Of a stretch of 64,000 bases of DNA, positions 35,361 to 47,599 are shown one piece after another. How positions within the stretch are numbered: the first letter of the stretch is position 1; each line of letters opens with the position of its first letter. The notes under the pieces were generated by a model. That model saw nothing but the letters and a program-made list of their open reading frames with translations, was not told the origin of the DNA and searched no databases. Made by a program: the position numbers and the translations under genes. This stretch comes from Siphonodentalium dalli (taxonomy: Eukaryota; Mollusca; Scaphopoda; Gadilida; Siphonodentaliidae): positions 68,079,127 to 68,143,126 of the forward strand of contig CP136061.1 of NCBI GenBank assembly GCA_032622095.1. The letters run 5' to 3'.

Positions 35361-38195
35361 ATGGAAGTGTTAATTACTTCTAATCTTTCCATAATTCACA
35401 GGAACAATTTTGTTATCAACTGGAATGTGACATCCCATTTTCCGACATTCGAAGCGATTGAGTTGAATATCAGCACATCAGCGCAGCCCGTTGTGTGCAT
35501 ATGTATATATAGACCCCCACCTAACAAGAAGAATAAACTGAAAGTTGGTACATTCATTAAAAACTTCAAAAGCTCATCGAGCAGTACCTGACAGTGATCG
35601 AACAGCCATCTTATCATACTTGGCGATGTGAACCTACATTATGATTCTGAATCAGATAACAACGTAGCAGAGCTCAAATCTGTTTTGGGCAGTGTGAATT
35701 TGGTGCAAATTGTTAAAACGCTAACACATCGTAAGCAGCACATTCTTGACTGGGTTATAGTGAGGCAAGACCCCACAAACGTCGTAAAAGCTGACGTCGC
35801 CGACATAACATTCTCTGACCACTTTCTAGTCAATTTCATCATCAACACTGCAAAACCGTCTGCAGGTCCAAAACGCCAAGTTCTTACCAGGAACATTAAA
35901 GCCATCAACTCTCAAGATTTCTCGGCCAGTCTCTCAAATGCCTTTAAATGCAACGATTCAGGAACATGCAATGAACTAGCCTTACGTTTCAACACTAAAC
36001 TAAATAACTTAAGCTCTCTGATTGACGATTATGCCACTCTGAAAATGCGCTCTACGTGCGACCGCCTTGTAGTGCCATGGATGATGAAAGAAATTATTGA
36101 ATCTAAGCGCGCAAGAAGAAATGTCGAACGCAAGTGGAGAACATCTAAGTTGACTGTCCACCGAGAAATATTCATGGACAGTATACATGTGTGCAACTTA
36201 ATTAAAGATGCAAAAATTTGTTTCTATAATGACTCTATAACCCAGTGTAAATCAATGAAAATGTTGTTTAATTTCACCAACACTATGCTTGGTAAGTCCA
36301 AATCAACTGTACTACCAAATAACCACGATACTGCTGACTTACCAAATGTGTTTGCGCAATTCTTTGATGATAAAGTGGTGCGTATAAGATCTCGTATAGA
36401 AACAAATATTGATGCTGAGCTTGCTGAATTTACCGGGAATAAACTAAAATTTGTTCGCCCTGTAACACAAGTCTTCGAGGAAGTAAAATCCCTTATCGCA
36501 AAACTGCCACCAAAATCATGTGCCAGCGATGCCAACTCAGTTGATCCGGGAACACAGTGAAGTGCTGGCATCAGCAATAGCATCTATATTTAATTCATCT
36601 TTAAGACATGGCATTATTCCTGACATTTTTAAGCATGCAATTGTTAAACCACTCCTGAAGAAGCCAAGATTACAGGCCCGTTTCAAACTTGCAATTCATC
36701 TCTAAATTGTTAGAATGTGTCGTGTTGTATCAACCTCGTGATCACTTGAATAACAACAAACTCAATGAGCCATTCCAGTCTGCATACAGAAAGAATCATA
36801 GCACAGAAACGGTCTTAATATGCATCACAAGTGATCTCCTCAATGCAGCAGATGAAGGCCTTGTAACAATTGTTGCCTGTCTGGATTTGTCCGCCGCGTT
36901 CGACACAATCGATCATTCCATCCTTAGTAAGTGGCTCTCTTCCACATTTGGTTTATCGGAAACTATTATCGATTGGTTCCAATCATATCTGACTGATCAT
37001 ACACGAAAAGTAAAGATTGGCGACACATTCTCGGAACCTAAATTGCTTCACTCCAGAGTCCCGCAAGGCTCAGTTTTAGGATCTGTTTTATATTCGATGT
37101 ACATCAAGCCGCTCGGTGATGTAATTAGATCCAATGGTGTTCGTTACCACATGTATGCTGACGATATTCAAATGTACCTTTCTTTCCCGCCTTGTGACAT
37201 AATTGAAAACTTGAAATAAACACAGGACTGTAACACTGATGTAAAATCGTGGATGGAAATTAATAAACTTAAGTTAAACGAAGACAAAACTGAGTTGATG
37301 TTATGTGGAACCGATTACCGCATTAAACACACTGACGTTCACCATATTAAAATAGGAGATTCAGATATTCAGTTATCACCGTCTGTCAAAATTCTAGGTG
37401 TTGTTTCGGATAACACACTATCCATGAACTTACAGGTCAATTCAATGTGTAAATCCATATTTATGGATCTTCGTCGCATCTCTCAGTTACGGCCATATTT
37501 AACACAGACATGCTCACAGACACTTGTTTCTTCATTTGTATTTTCAAAACTAGACTATTGTAACGCCATTCTCTCCAATATCACAACTGAACACTTGGAT
37601 AAATTGCAAAAAGTCATTAATGTTGCTGCAAGGATTGTTTCCCGCAAACCAAAATTTTCACATGTAACACCATTGCTACAAGAACTACACTAACTTCCTA
37701 TTCGTGCACGTATAGACTACAAATGTGCATCATTCTGTTATAAAAAATCAGAATCTAGTTCAAGCATTCTCCCTGTATTGCCTCAATATTTTTATAAACT
37801 TTTAAGTATGTATGTTCCACCTACGAATCTGAGGTCAAAGACACAAGCTCTAATGGATATTCCATCAAAACTTATGGCGATAGAGCATTTGATTCGTATG
37901 CGCCAAATGTTTGGAACTCACTGAGACACGACACAAGATTTGCAAACTCTCTGACCGAATTCAAATCTTTGTTAAAGAGTGAATTATTCTGTGCTCACTA
38001 TGGGGAAGTTATCTCAGATGTTGTTTAATTATTTTGATGTACCGGGTATATGTATATAGGTATGTGGTGTGTATAGATGTATGTATATCACGTGGGATAG
38101 AGGGCAGTGTACTAGTATGAATGTAAGCGCTCTGCCGCCGGCCATCTGGGATAAAGCGCTATATAAAAATTCTTTATTATTATTATATAATCTTA
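35361..38195 (+). mobile_element. CR1/L2-like LINE, endonuclease-RT remnant
   Basis: Successive frames encode the C-terminal half of an APE-type endonuclease (CIYRPPP, GDVNLHYD, then SDHFLV with the catalytic S-D-H), a linker, and the reverse transcriptase. Conserved RT blocks are FQSAYRKNHSTET, CLDLSAAFDTIDH (motif A), SRVPQGSVLG and MYADDIQMYL (motif C, near 37150-37175), then ILGVVSDNTL and LDYCNAIL. Frame breaks near 35591, 36560, 36700, 37219 and 37693 make it inactive. The 3' end is AAGCGCTATATAAAA with a (TTA)n tail at about 38160-38190. The 5' part of the endonuclease is absent. Confidence 0.88.
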
Positions 38196-38989
38196 AAGTC
38201 GATTCAGTTTATAGCGAAATTCCAGTAAATTGGGCATGCACCTTGCCTATATGGATGGTTTAGACCTAATTTGCTGAACTCCTTTTGTAAATTCTGGTGT
38301 AAGCCGATTGACTCGTTTGGTATCCTCTAGTTATTAAATTGATTCAGAACAAGTTCGTGGTAACTCTTCACTTAATGGTGGTGCGTGTACACTCATCACT
38401 AATGAAAAAGCTACAATTCACAAGGAAAATTACATTTTTTAAAAGCAGGGTTCAATATATTGCCGACTAAATGTGCTTTCTTTCAATAAACATAACATTA
38501 GTAACAATATTTTTAGTCCAAGCAGAATAAAAGCATGAAAATAGAAAATGTTCGTGGAATACACCAGTAAACACATCGTGGAAAATCCTCCAACTGACGA
38601 CTTTTGGTCAGAATGTTTGAGCAAATAAATGTGAGTTTGGACACACATCAGGTATCAGCGTGTTTGAAAAATTGTGTAGTATATGCTTGTAGCTACCAAA
38701 ATACTTATATGTAATCTGTCATATCCTAGTTTGTTACCTTTTTCTTCATTTCTCGATGTGTTTTCTTCGCCCCCGCCATTTTTAATGCGTGGTACTCATC
38801 AACTCGAAACTATGTGATTCCCCACTGTGCCAATGGCAAGGTGGTGTTATATGGCATTTGAGTCGACAAATTATTTTGATGTGCATGGATAGCTCTGTAT
38901 TCTGGTATTGTTCTTTAATAATTAGTACAGACAGGGCTAATTTGCAATCTATGAAGTGCATTAAACCTTGACGATGTGCCGCATTAAAA

Positions 38990-39210
38990 ACCATGTGCAA
39001 GTGCATTCTCTTATTTATGTGAGTCTCCCATAGGGAGCCTCGCATATACAAGAGAATGCACTGGCTTACAAGGTCAAGGAAAATATTGTTAGGCCAATTT
39101 AATGTATTCTCTTAAATATGTGAGGTGCCCTATGGACGACTTGCATATATAAGAGAATGTATTGGCACAGGGTTTTCATAAAATTTCAGGAAGCTCCAGT
39201 CATCGAAGGG
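38990..39210. mobile_element. PAL3, double-hairpin element
   Basis: Hairpins at 38994-39063 and 39101-39172; the left core is TCTCCC-ATA-GGGAGC. The right end is GAAGGG next to TTAA (39211-39214). The left terminus has decayed (ATTAAAAACC near 38981). Confidence 0.65.
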
Positions 39211-39335
39211 TTAACAGAGTTTTCTGCTACTTGTTTCAATATTTTCTGAAAAATGACCTTGGTGTATGCCTTCACCATTTTTGTATTATAACTTTCACTA
39301 TTTTTCAGCAGTAGAGTGTAATTTAATCCACTAAC

Positions 39336-39439
39336 CTGCCCTTGGCAACACACCAGCCACAAAGAGGATTCTTTGAGCCTATACATCTCTTCATATCATA
39401 TTCCCATGTGCTGCATATGTACAGTGGTATTTTTTGGAT
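39336..39439 (-). CDS. Plexin-like exon 4 (PSI1)
   Basis: The exon is 104 nt, starting in phase 0 after CCTTACAG and ending AG|GTTAGT with two bases of a split codon, about residues 465-499. It encodes IQKIPLYICSTWEYD, then RCIGSKNPLCGWCVAKG. The I-P-x-x-x-C that ends the sema domain and the C-x-G-S-x-x-P-x-C-G-W-C-V core of PSI1 are diagnostic of the plexin/semaphorin superfamily, and all expected cysteines are present. This exon, with its neighbours, is the strongest single piece of evidence for the family assignment. Confidence 0.92.
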
Positions 39440-40859
39440 CTGTAAGGCAGTTCAATCATTAGTTACAAGATGACAAAGGTTGAATTTCTTTTTTAAATAA
39501 ACTATATAAATTATTCAAGTGAAGTATATGATGCAACTCTCGATGATGGTCACCATTAGCTAAATATCAATTCAATGCAAACTAATGTTCTCTCTGGGGT
39601 TAAGTCGCACTTTTCAATAATTATTCAAAAAATGACTATTTTATTAAGGCCACGTAAAGTAAATATCCAATTTCTAAGGCAACGGAAATGGTTCCGAAAC
39701 CCTGCATGTGCAACCTTTTTATTCACCTTGGATATGTCGGAAAAAATTATAATCGGTATGAAATAACTGAGGTATGACTGAGACCCGTTTCCCATTCAAA
39801 TTTCTGATTCATCACTGTAATTTGTAAACATGCATTTTGTGTCCGCGAACTCAATAAATGAAAGTGTCAATGTCACTGTAGCTCAAATTGGAATCTTAAT
39901 TCTATGCTGAGAAGTCAATAGAATGATAAAGAATAAGGAGAGTCATAAAGTTTCAGTCAATTAAGGGAATGTATTGTGTAAATAAATTTCTTTTCATTTC
40001 AAACATTTCTCCAATAAATGTGGGTTGCAGGGTGTATATACTGATGGCTTCAAATGTAAAATCCAAGATGGCAGCTTACTCCTACTCAGATTTGAACAAT
40101 TTGTAGGCTGATTTCGAAATTTCATGCAAGCGAATGGCATGAAAATTCTGATTGTGGTGAAAGTTGTCTCTTTTCAGACTATAGTTATTGATTATGATTT
40201 CTTTATCTCAACAACAAAAATTTATTTTTATTCAATATACCGTAGCACACAACCAAAATGTAGACCTATAGACCTGTTTAAAGGTGACATGCAATGTTTT
40301 TTTTTAGATTGGTCTATGCCCCCCATATCAATATGACATTATCGCCTCTGATCCCAACACGTGGAAACACAAAGTCTCTAGACAGCCGGGAAACCTAGAA
40401 ATTGCAGTTACGCCAACTCCTCAAAGTTTGCGCAAAGACTAAACGTCATGTCTTATCTCCCATGAATTGTGATGTCATGGATTGACAGTATATGGCATCC
40501 AGAAATGAGCGCCCTGTGTTACAGCTAGTACACCATTAGCTTCTGTCCAGATGTCATGGAATTATTATAGTATACGTTATGATCTAGACGCATGTAACTA
40601 TACATAACTTGTCAGTGAGATAAGATTCCATCCTATATAATGATAGTTCAAAGAATACGATTTCACACGCGTCATATTCGCATTGATGGCACATTAGGCC
40701 TATAGCCACAAAAATTAAATAAAACTAGATTTCAAATTCCCGGCGGGAAATATGGATACTTCCATATTTCAGATTTCAAATTTCAATCTACCATTCAGTC
40801 GCGGATTTTAATTTGATAAAATGTAATCAGCGACTAATGGAGACTATGTATTCCGAGGT
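39440..40859 (+). other. Intron with one 'AAGATGGC' repeat fragment
   Basis: 39852-40080 is a short copy of the AAGATGGC family, starting with its 5' signature 'gtgtcaatgtcactgtagctc'. The rest, including sequence around 40270-40860, is unrecognised. Confidence 0.45.
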
Positions 40860-41220
40860 TAGTGATGATTGGACCAAAAACTAAATTTGGACCCATTTTG
40901 GCCCCCTCCCCAGACACCATCCCTTATTCGACGATGATGAAACTGGTCCCAAATGTTCATACCATCGTGTTCAATAAAAATACATATCAACATTTGACCT
41001 AGATTCATTATTTTCGGAGGAGATAGGGCGACAAGCCACTCTAGCCCAATCTTTAAATGTTTGAAGGTCCATAACTCTTGCATTTACCAAGCGATCAGGG
41101 AATGGTTTGCATATAATTTGTAATAAATTATGGGTGCAGACTTTATATTCCGAGTTTAGAGATGATCAGACCAAAAAAAAATTGGCTCCGTTTTGACCAC
41201 CCCTCTCCTGACCTCGTCCC
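40860..41220. repeat. R3 dispersed repeat, two tandem units
   Basis: Two units beginning 'agactatgtattccgag' and 'agactttatattccgag', each with 'gatgat-(t/c)-ggaccaaaaa' and 'cc-ccagacaccatccctta'. The second is cut at TTAA by the element at 41225-43535 and resumes at 43540 with 'tcgacgattaccaaactggtcccaaatgttcat'. The intact first unit reads 'cccttattcgacgatgatg' and serves as a near-empty-site comparison. Another piece lies at about 44180-44300. Confidence 0.65.
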
Positions 41221-41224
41221 TTAA

Positions 41225-43535
41225 CTCTTTCACTGCCACTCAGCACCACAGACAGATTCCCCACTGCCAAGCATACAATACATGTATACAAGCATTATGG
41301 GTGTATATAAGTAACATAGGGTATCTCAAGTATCGCTTGGAATAATGTGTTGAAACTTCATATGTGACTAGACATAGACTAGACATAGGCATCGCAAGTT
41401 CATAGCCACTCACGCCACCACCATACAGGTCACGTGACCTTGGCGGCCATCTTGGTTTACAAACTAATGGCTGTGTTTGATGCCTATTCATGCGTATATG
41501 TAGTCCAAGTCTTCTTGTACTAAAACCAGCTAAGATATTGGGATGGCGATGCTGGCGTTTAGTCCAAGCCCGCTTGCATACCAATCCTACCGCATGAGTT
41601 ACGCCCACGATCTGTGGCGGGAATTTGTGGTGTATTTTACTCGATTTACCTAGCAAATCAATACATGATGCTATATACATCGGAAAGGCTTACATCTAAT
41701 GGTCATAATGGTGTATAATAATCTAACTTTAATGTTAAATTACACATAGAATATTCCGGTTGATTGCCACAGACATCGATTTGTTTCTCTGTTTGTTTAC
41801 GTTTTAACCGAAAGCCGAAGTGGTCCGAATAAGTTCGGCATAATCCGCTGTTTGTTCTGGGAATTCTACTTTCCGTTTCTATATATAGCGCGGGTTTTCC
41901 GAACAAAAATGGCGAAAACCGATCGCCCGAAAGTCCAGTTTTCTATGTGCTTTCAGAACAATTCCCGCACTAAAAACTTAATGACATAATGGAGGATCAG
42001 AACGGTAGTTTTGTTGACAATTATCGCAAGCAACTTGTCAAAATTGGAGCAAATTAGATCTCTTGTGTCTGACTTGCCATGCGTGTGGTGTGCATTTTGA
42101 CATCTGTGTTGATAAAATAATCGGAGAACCGAATCACACAGTTTCGAAATATAGTTCTTCCGTTTTAGTGGGACTTTTCAAACTTAAGGTTCATTTATTT
42201 AGTGTATTACATTTATATCTCCAATGTTTAATTAATCTATTTATTATTTTATTTATTGACACACATAATTACGATTACAATGGAGAATTCATCGTAATTT
42301 GCGTTGTTGTCCAAAATCTATGGAATATTTTCAACGGAAAATGCCGAACACAGTTCGCGAGGTCAACCGAGTTCGCATACTTTTAAAAAATTGTAAACAT
42401 TGAGGTAAATGTCTCTTTTCGCATTAAATTACCGTTTTAAATTCACAACTGATGTGGGTTTCAGATAAAATAGCATGTCTTCTGCGGAAAATATCCGTTT
42501 ATTGTCGCAATTGTGATATTTTATTTCATATAATTGTGGTTTTATTTGAGCGGGTCACCAACGCTTAAGCCGTGTCATAAGCGAGCATATAGGGCGGTCT
42601 TGGACTAAACGCCAGCATCGCCATCCCAATATCTTAGCTGGGTTTAGTACAAGAAGACTTGGACTAGCGTATATGGGTATATATGGGTGCTATCGAAGCA
42701 GAAAATTGCCCAAAATTGGTCATTCTCAACATTTATTTCTCACGTTAGGGAGGGTCCCATACCAGCAGGAACAGGATTTGCGTGCCCGCCCGAAGGGCGG
42801 CACGAGGACGGTGTGAGCTCAACGGAGGTCGCCCTTACGCCCATACCCATACAAAATGTGCTATATATACCCATATTTGAATAGGTCACGTGACCGTGGT
42901 GATTACCATGAACGTATGCGTGAGTGGTCACATATACCATGTACATACATGTATATAGGTGCGGGTAATGCATTAACATTTCAATATATCGTAAATGTCT
43001 GACTTATGTTGTTGGACCATATATATAGACATATTGATATGTTGGAGCCACATATTGGCCACCTCAAATTGGTCACGCGTAGTGACGGTGACCTTGGTGG
43101 CCATCTTGGATATAACACCAGTATATATGGCTGTACGCTTTGGGTATTTTCCAACTTCATTATGTTATATAAGCATTTGATGAACATATCATATTGGGTA
43201 GGTAGCTGTATCTGAGTTTCCATTTTATATTATTGGTAAAAATGTGATAGCTAGAGATACACACGTGACCTATGAAAAGACCACGTGACCATGACATCAT
43301 TAAGTGCCCTTATATAAAGCGAACCGTTATATAGTCCTATATACAGAGACTGCCTCTTATCTGCACTATCTCACACATTTCCTGGTTTTATATAGTCTGG
43401 AACTTATACAAATTTCATGTATGTGCCCATCACTAGAACTCCTGTCCTGCTGGCAGCATGTACCCGATTTCGACTCAAGTCGCTATCGGCAGTGTATGGG
43501 TAATTCGACTGTAGTCGCGATCGGCAGTGAAAGAG
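41225..43535. mobile_element. TTAA-bounded element, 2.3 kb (piggyBac-type ends)
   Basis: Begins CTCTTTCACTGCC and ends with the inverse GGCAGTGAAAGAG, directly inside TTAA at 41221-41224 and 43536-43539. It interrupts the R3 repeat cleanly. About half its length is a later Mutator-like insertion (41501-42666). The remaining interior, such as 42710-42900, is locally GC-rich but has no transposase frame. Confidence 0.75.
41501..42666. mobile_element. Mutator-like (MULE-type) non-autonomous element
   Basis: TIRs of about 70 bp start TAGTCCAAGTCTTCTTGTAC and are nearly identical at both ends (41501-41570; 42597-42666). A perfect 9-bp duplication GCGTATATG flanks it (41492-41500, 42667-42675). 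Long TIRs with a 9-bp duplication are the Mutator hallmark. The first bases recur at the inner edge of each TIR (TTTAGTCCAAG). The interior is AT-rich without transposase. High TIR identity argues for recent insertion. Confidence 0.8.
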
Positions 43536-43585
43536 TTAATCGACGATTACCAAACTGGTCCCAAATGTTCATATCATCATTTACA

Positions 43586-43820
43586 GGTGGCTGTGTGGTA
43601 TTGACATCGGACTTTGAGTCGCAAGGCGCGATCGCCGTCAAGGGCCAGGGTTCGAATCCCACCCAATCCCAAAAATTTTTGCACTGTCTCAAAAATTAAA
43701 TTTGCTTCTAAAAATAGGCGCCTGGTGTGTTGTATAGTCCCAAGCATGTTCAAAGAGCAATGCTCGGCATGTTTCGGAGGCATAAAATATAACATTGCTA
43801 CTGTGCTATATCTCCTATAT
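43586..43820 (+). mobile_element. tRNA-derived SINE, copy 1
   Basis: The head at 43586-43662 looks like a tRNA gene, with an A-box-like 'gtggtattgacatcgg' and a canonical B box GGTTCGAATCC. It is followed by 'cacccaatcccaaaaa' and a conserved body ending 'ctgtgctatatctcctatat'. It is not called as a functional tRNA because of the attached body and the second copy nearby. Confidence 0.8.
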
Positions 43821-43915
43821 ATATATACTATAGAGACCTTAAAATGTGCATATAGAGTCCTAAGTGCGACGTCAGAATACAGCGGCCATTCAAGCTTCCT
43901 TTTCTGGGGTCGCTT

Positions 43916-44154
43916 CGGTGGCCGTGTGGTATTGACGTCGGACTTTGAGTCGCAAGGCATGCTCTCGCCGTCAAAGGCCGGCATTCGAAACCCACCCAAT
44001 CCCAAAAACATTTGCACTGTCTCAAAAATTTAATTTGCTTCTAAAAATAGGCGCCTGGTGTGTTGTATAGTCCCAAGCATGTTCAAAGGGCAATGCTCGG
44101 CATGTTTCGGAGGCATAAAATATAACATTGCTACTGTGCTATATCTCCTATATA
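43916..44154 (+). mobile_element. tRNA-derived SINE, copy 2
   Basis: Same head and body as copy 1 in the same orientation; the B box has decayed to GCATTCGAAACC. The bodies are almost identical from 'aatttgcttctaaaaatagg' onward, and the copies lie about 330 bp apart, so they arose by local duplication or paired insertion. Confidence 0.8.
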
Positions 44155-44669
44155 AATGTTTTAGGGCCAACAACTTCGTCATTTTTAGTCGGATCGAAAA
44201 AAGTCTCAACCTGCAAGTTTGGTGAGAATCGGCGACAAATTATTTTTGACAAATTTTGGTGCCCCTCCTCTGACCACATCCCTGAATCCGGGCACCAACC
44301 GAATATCTAATTTAGGGTAAACAAAGAATTTTTTCAGGCAGCATTCAACTGGTTCAGTCGCTGATTGGTGGAAAATATATGCTGACAATTATCTCATTGA
44401 CAGCTGTAGGAAGGTATACATTCAAGACACCATAGTACATGAGAAATTGGAGAAATACCCAGGTCTTCCAGGACAAATGTGAATATATTAGTTTTCAATA
44501 AGCTCATCATAATACATTTGCAACGTGTTTCGCATGAGTATTAGTCGCATATATTTTAGCCTATGGCACATAATAGTAATGATAATTATAAAGAAACAAA
44601 CTATTGACCACAAATGAGAGAAGCAGGCCTACTTTACATGTGACACTACCATGAGATAAAGTAACATAC

Positions 44670-44786
44670 CTTTTCTTCTGAGAGCGCCACTAGATATGTC
44701 CCTCCATCGACCAAGGCCAGAGATTTTATCGGTGTGTCGTCCACATGAATGGAATCATATTCAACAACAGCATCCAAGATAACCAT
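44670..44786 (-). CDS. Plexin-like exon 3 (end of sema domain)
   Basis: The exon is 117 nt, phase 0 to phase 0, 39 residues (about 426-464). The acceptor is AAATTTCAG and the donor AAG|GTATGT. It encodes VILDAVVEYDSIHVDD, then PIKSLALVDGG, then YLVALSEEK. It corresponds to the last blade of the sema propeller, the P-I-x-x-x-x-x ... Y-L-Y-x-x-S-E-K-Q pattern just ahead of the first PSI cysteine. It joins exon 2 (ending YVKM) and exon 4 (IQKIP) without a gap. Confidence 0.88.
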
Positions 44787-45381
44787 CTGAAATTTAAAGT
44801 CACATGTCTCTCAACATTGAAAGATACCTGAAATACCTTTCTAAATACATTATGTTCTAGAAAGGTGCATTGAAGCCATAAAAAAATCTTTGAAGATGTT
44901 TGGGCCTGAGCACTTGCTATGCCATTTGTAATCATTGAATTTCTGGAATCAGAAATGGAATAAGTCGTGACTGTCTGGAAAACGTATATCGCATTATTTA
45001 AATTGAAACTATTTAAACTTCACGCACTGCAAAGCTCTAGATTTTCCTCCAAGGTTTACAAGTGCAATTTTTGATTGATAGTTGATTAAAATAATTTAAT
45101 CAGCTTAATGATGAAACAATCTCAATTTTAACGAAGGAACACATTTTTTCAGCACTATATATTGACAAGTTTGTTAGGAAATCTTCTGCGTATGAATGTA
45201 TACAGACACCTCATACCAAATTATGGATACATAATTTTGGGGTTTTCAATGTGACAGGACCATTTAATCAATCTCGACAAATAACAAATACTGACATGAA
45301 AAATTTTGGGTGGAAAGTCTGGGAGAAAAATACTAACTATCATACAGACAGATCCTACTCTAATAATTTTATTTTGATATA
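44787..45381. other. Intron sequence, nothing recognised
   Basis: AT-rich; no exon or repeat recognised before the pogo-like element. Confidence 0.4.
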
Positions 45382-46569
45382 CAGTAAAACCTCTCTAAAC
45401 CGAACACCCTTCGGACAGGCCCTTCTGTTCGGTGTTCGGTTTACAGAAATCGCAAAACCATCGGAATATATTGCCGCCGTCAGTAAGATCGATGTTACTG
45501 AACACCTCATTACTGATTACTTAAACTTCATTCAATAAACTACAAAATAAAACATAAATTGCAATAGATAAACATGCTATAATAAGAAATAAATATATGT
45601 ATAGATAAACCAGGAAACACGGAACCGATACATTTTACTGTGATTCACGGTTTTTGAAAATGTTGTTGACGGTAGATTTCAACTCTGAGCTATCGTTTTC
45701 CAGATGGCTCATTAATTGTGATAATTTGATTTAATGAAACTGTGATGGTAACAATAAACCACCGTCCTGTACTTTTAGCGAATTAGTGTTTAGTTTGGAC
45801 AATTGTTGTAAAATCAAAGAGTCCATTCCAGCACAATAGCTGATGTAAAAACAACGTGTCACTGCTCTAATTACCTGTGAAGTCACCATTGTTCAATCAG
45901 TTTGTGATACAAGCAAACATGTGTCTATTTGTATCTGCATGTATCTGAAGGTGGTGCAATGCAGTAACAAATTCTGGCTTAGGCGCATCTAATTAATCAC
46001 CTGTTGTTTTAATCCGTTTCAAAGCTTTGCCGATACAAAAGACCGCTAATTAAATTGGTACGCCTATTCAATAGTACGACAGTACATTACCTGTGTGCAC
46101 GCGCATTCGTCCGGTATCGCTTTCGGAATTTATTTAGAATAAGATTAAATATAAATATGGCAGTATCTTTTTATTCTCAGGCATTATATTCGTTTAATTT
46201 GTAAATAAATTTGATTAATGTACCAAGAACACTTCGTCAGTTTGTAACTAACTGTTGTCACTGATGGTGATCGAGGTCACACACACTGTCCAGGTCAACT
46301 CAAAAGCAGAAACGTTCACATCATTACCTTTTAACTGATTGCGTTCGGTCTCTTCCATCGCTTTAAGTGTTCGGATTTTGGAGATAAACATTAGTGTATT
46401 TGTTAACTTTTGGACTAATAAAGCTGTCCGGTATTCGGAGTACAGAGGTTTCGGATTACAGAGGTAATAATTAGTGACAATGCACTTGGGTAAATTCGGG
46501 ACCGAACAATTCGTTCGGAATGGAGAGGGGTTCGGATTGAATAGGGTCCGGTTTGGAGAGGTTTCACTG
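45382..46569. mobile_element. pogo-like non-autonomous element, 1.19 kb
   Basis: The ends CAGTAAAACCTCTCTAAACC and inverse (GGTTTGGAGAGGTTTCACTG) sit between TA dinucleotides (45380-45381, 46570-46571). The CAGTnAAACCTCTC terminus is typical of pogo/Tigger-type elements. Subterminal GTTCGG/CCGAAC motifs recur at both ends. The interior has no transposase frame. Confidence 0.75.
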
Positions 46570-46571
46570 TA

Positions 46572-47065
46572 GTAAAATTCAAGATGGCCACTGGCAGCCC
46601 TGTTTTCAAATAAAAATTAAAAACAATTTGATAGCTATAGCTCCCATCTAGGGGTCACAATGAAGATCCAAATGAAGTTTGGTGATGATCGGATGAGGGA
46701 GGTGCCCTGTAGGATGTGCGGAAGAATTTATACAGAGTAAAATAAAAGATTACCACTGGCGCGCAGCCATGTTTTTTATTGAAAATTGCTCAAATTCAAT
46801 AGCTCCTATTTAGAGGCGATCCTAAACATGCCTGTAAATTTTTAAAAACAACTATGCAATAAATGCTGGATACAGGGTGGGCCAATGGTTTCAAATCTGA
46901 AATCCAAGATGGCTGCTGGTGGCTATGTTTTTTAACAAATTTCAGAAAAAAATTATGGCTCCCACCTAGAGGTCACCCCGAAGTTCCATATGAATTTGGT
47001 GACGATTGAATGAGAGATGTCACCTGTAGTGTGTGTTAACAGAAATTGTTGATTGGAGCCCCACT
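46572..47065 (+). repeat. 'AAGATGGC' repeat fragment
   Basis: Several worn units ('aagatggccactggcagccc', 'ccaagatggctgctggtggc') end with the family's 3' signature 'gaaattgttgattgga'. It abuts the pogo-like element, whose insertion probably split a longer copy. Confidence 0.55.
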
Positions 47066-47559
47066 GTTCAGGAAGTAGTGTGGCCAGGTGCAGGCCAAAT
47101 TTATATATTAAAAGTCAATAAATCAATAAAGATTGAGATCTTTGTTGAAACATGGTATCAGTCTAATAAGCATCAATGTTATTGTCAGATTTCTGAGTCA
47201 AAACTGTGATCACACAAACTCCTGAAGTGATGTTGCCAAATATAGTGCACCCCACATGTCGACCTTCAGTTCAATGATTGGTTCAAATAGTGTCACATGG
47301 TACAGATATGTAGAAAACACACTCAAATGTAATGCATTTGATTGGATGACACCATCTCTTCTTGGGTGACTATATATATATATAACAGAACAATCTATGA
47401 AGCTCAGAAATGCAATTTCGATGTGTTTCAACATCACTTGTGAGGTCTGTACCTCACATAGCACCTCATAAGTGACCATATCACCTCACAAGTCCAACTG
47501 GAACTTCCATTTTTTTCTTTTTCAATATTAATCACAAGTACATCCTCGGAGAAAGTGGA
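47066..47559. other. Intron sequence, nothing recognised
   Basis: No coding or repeat structure recognised apart from a short (TA)n near 47371. Confidence 0.4.
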
Positions 47560-47599
47560 TAGATGGTCGGACTGACAGATGGAACTTGCTCATTTCTGT

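Larger units (their letters stand above)
33476..38824. mobile_element. Element with about 0.55 kb terminal inverted repeats
   Basis: The left arm 33476-34034 and right arm 38216-38824 are inverted copies over their full length with some indels. The outer ends are GTGGGGAATCACGTGGTTTC and its counterpart, and both arms include 'gtactcatcaactcgaaa', the 'aaagcacatttagtcgg' block and 'cctatatggatggtt'. A further diverged piece of the arm lies at 35025-35160. The interior contains two LINE copies that must have inserted later or been captured. No transposase frame is seen. The family is unknown; the right end (CACTG) is compatible with hAT but no duplication was resolved. Confidence 0.7.

Noticed and set aside
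42770-42850. GC-rich stretch as a ncRNA or regulatory element
   Set aside because: It lies inside the TTAA element and has no recognisable conserved structure beyond a small CGCCCGAAGGGCG hairpin.
43586-43662. Functional tRNA gene
   Set aside because: A and B boxes are present, but the sequence continues into a conserved SINE body and recurs at 43916, so it is SINE-derived.
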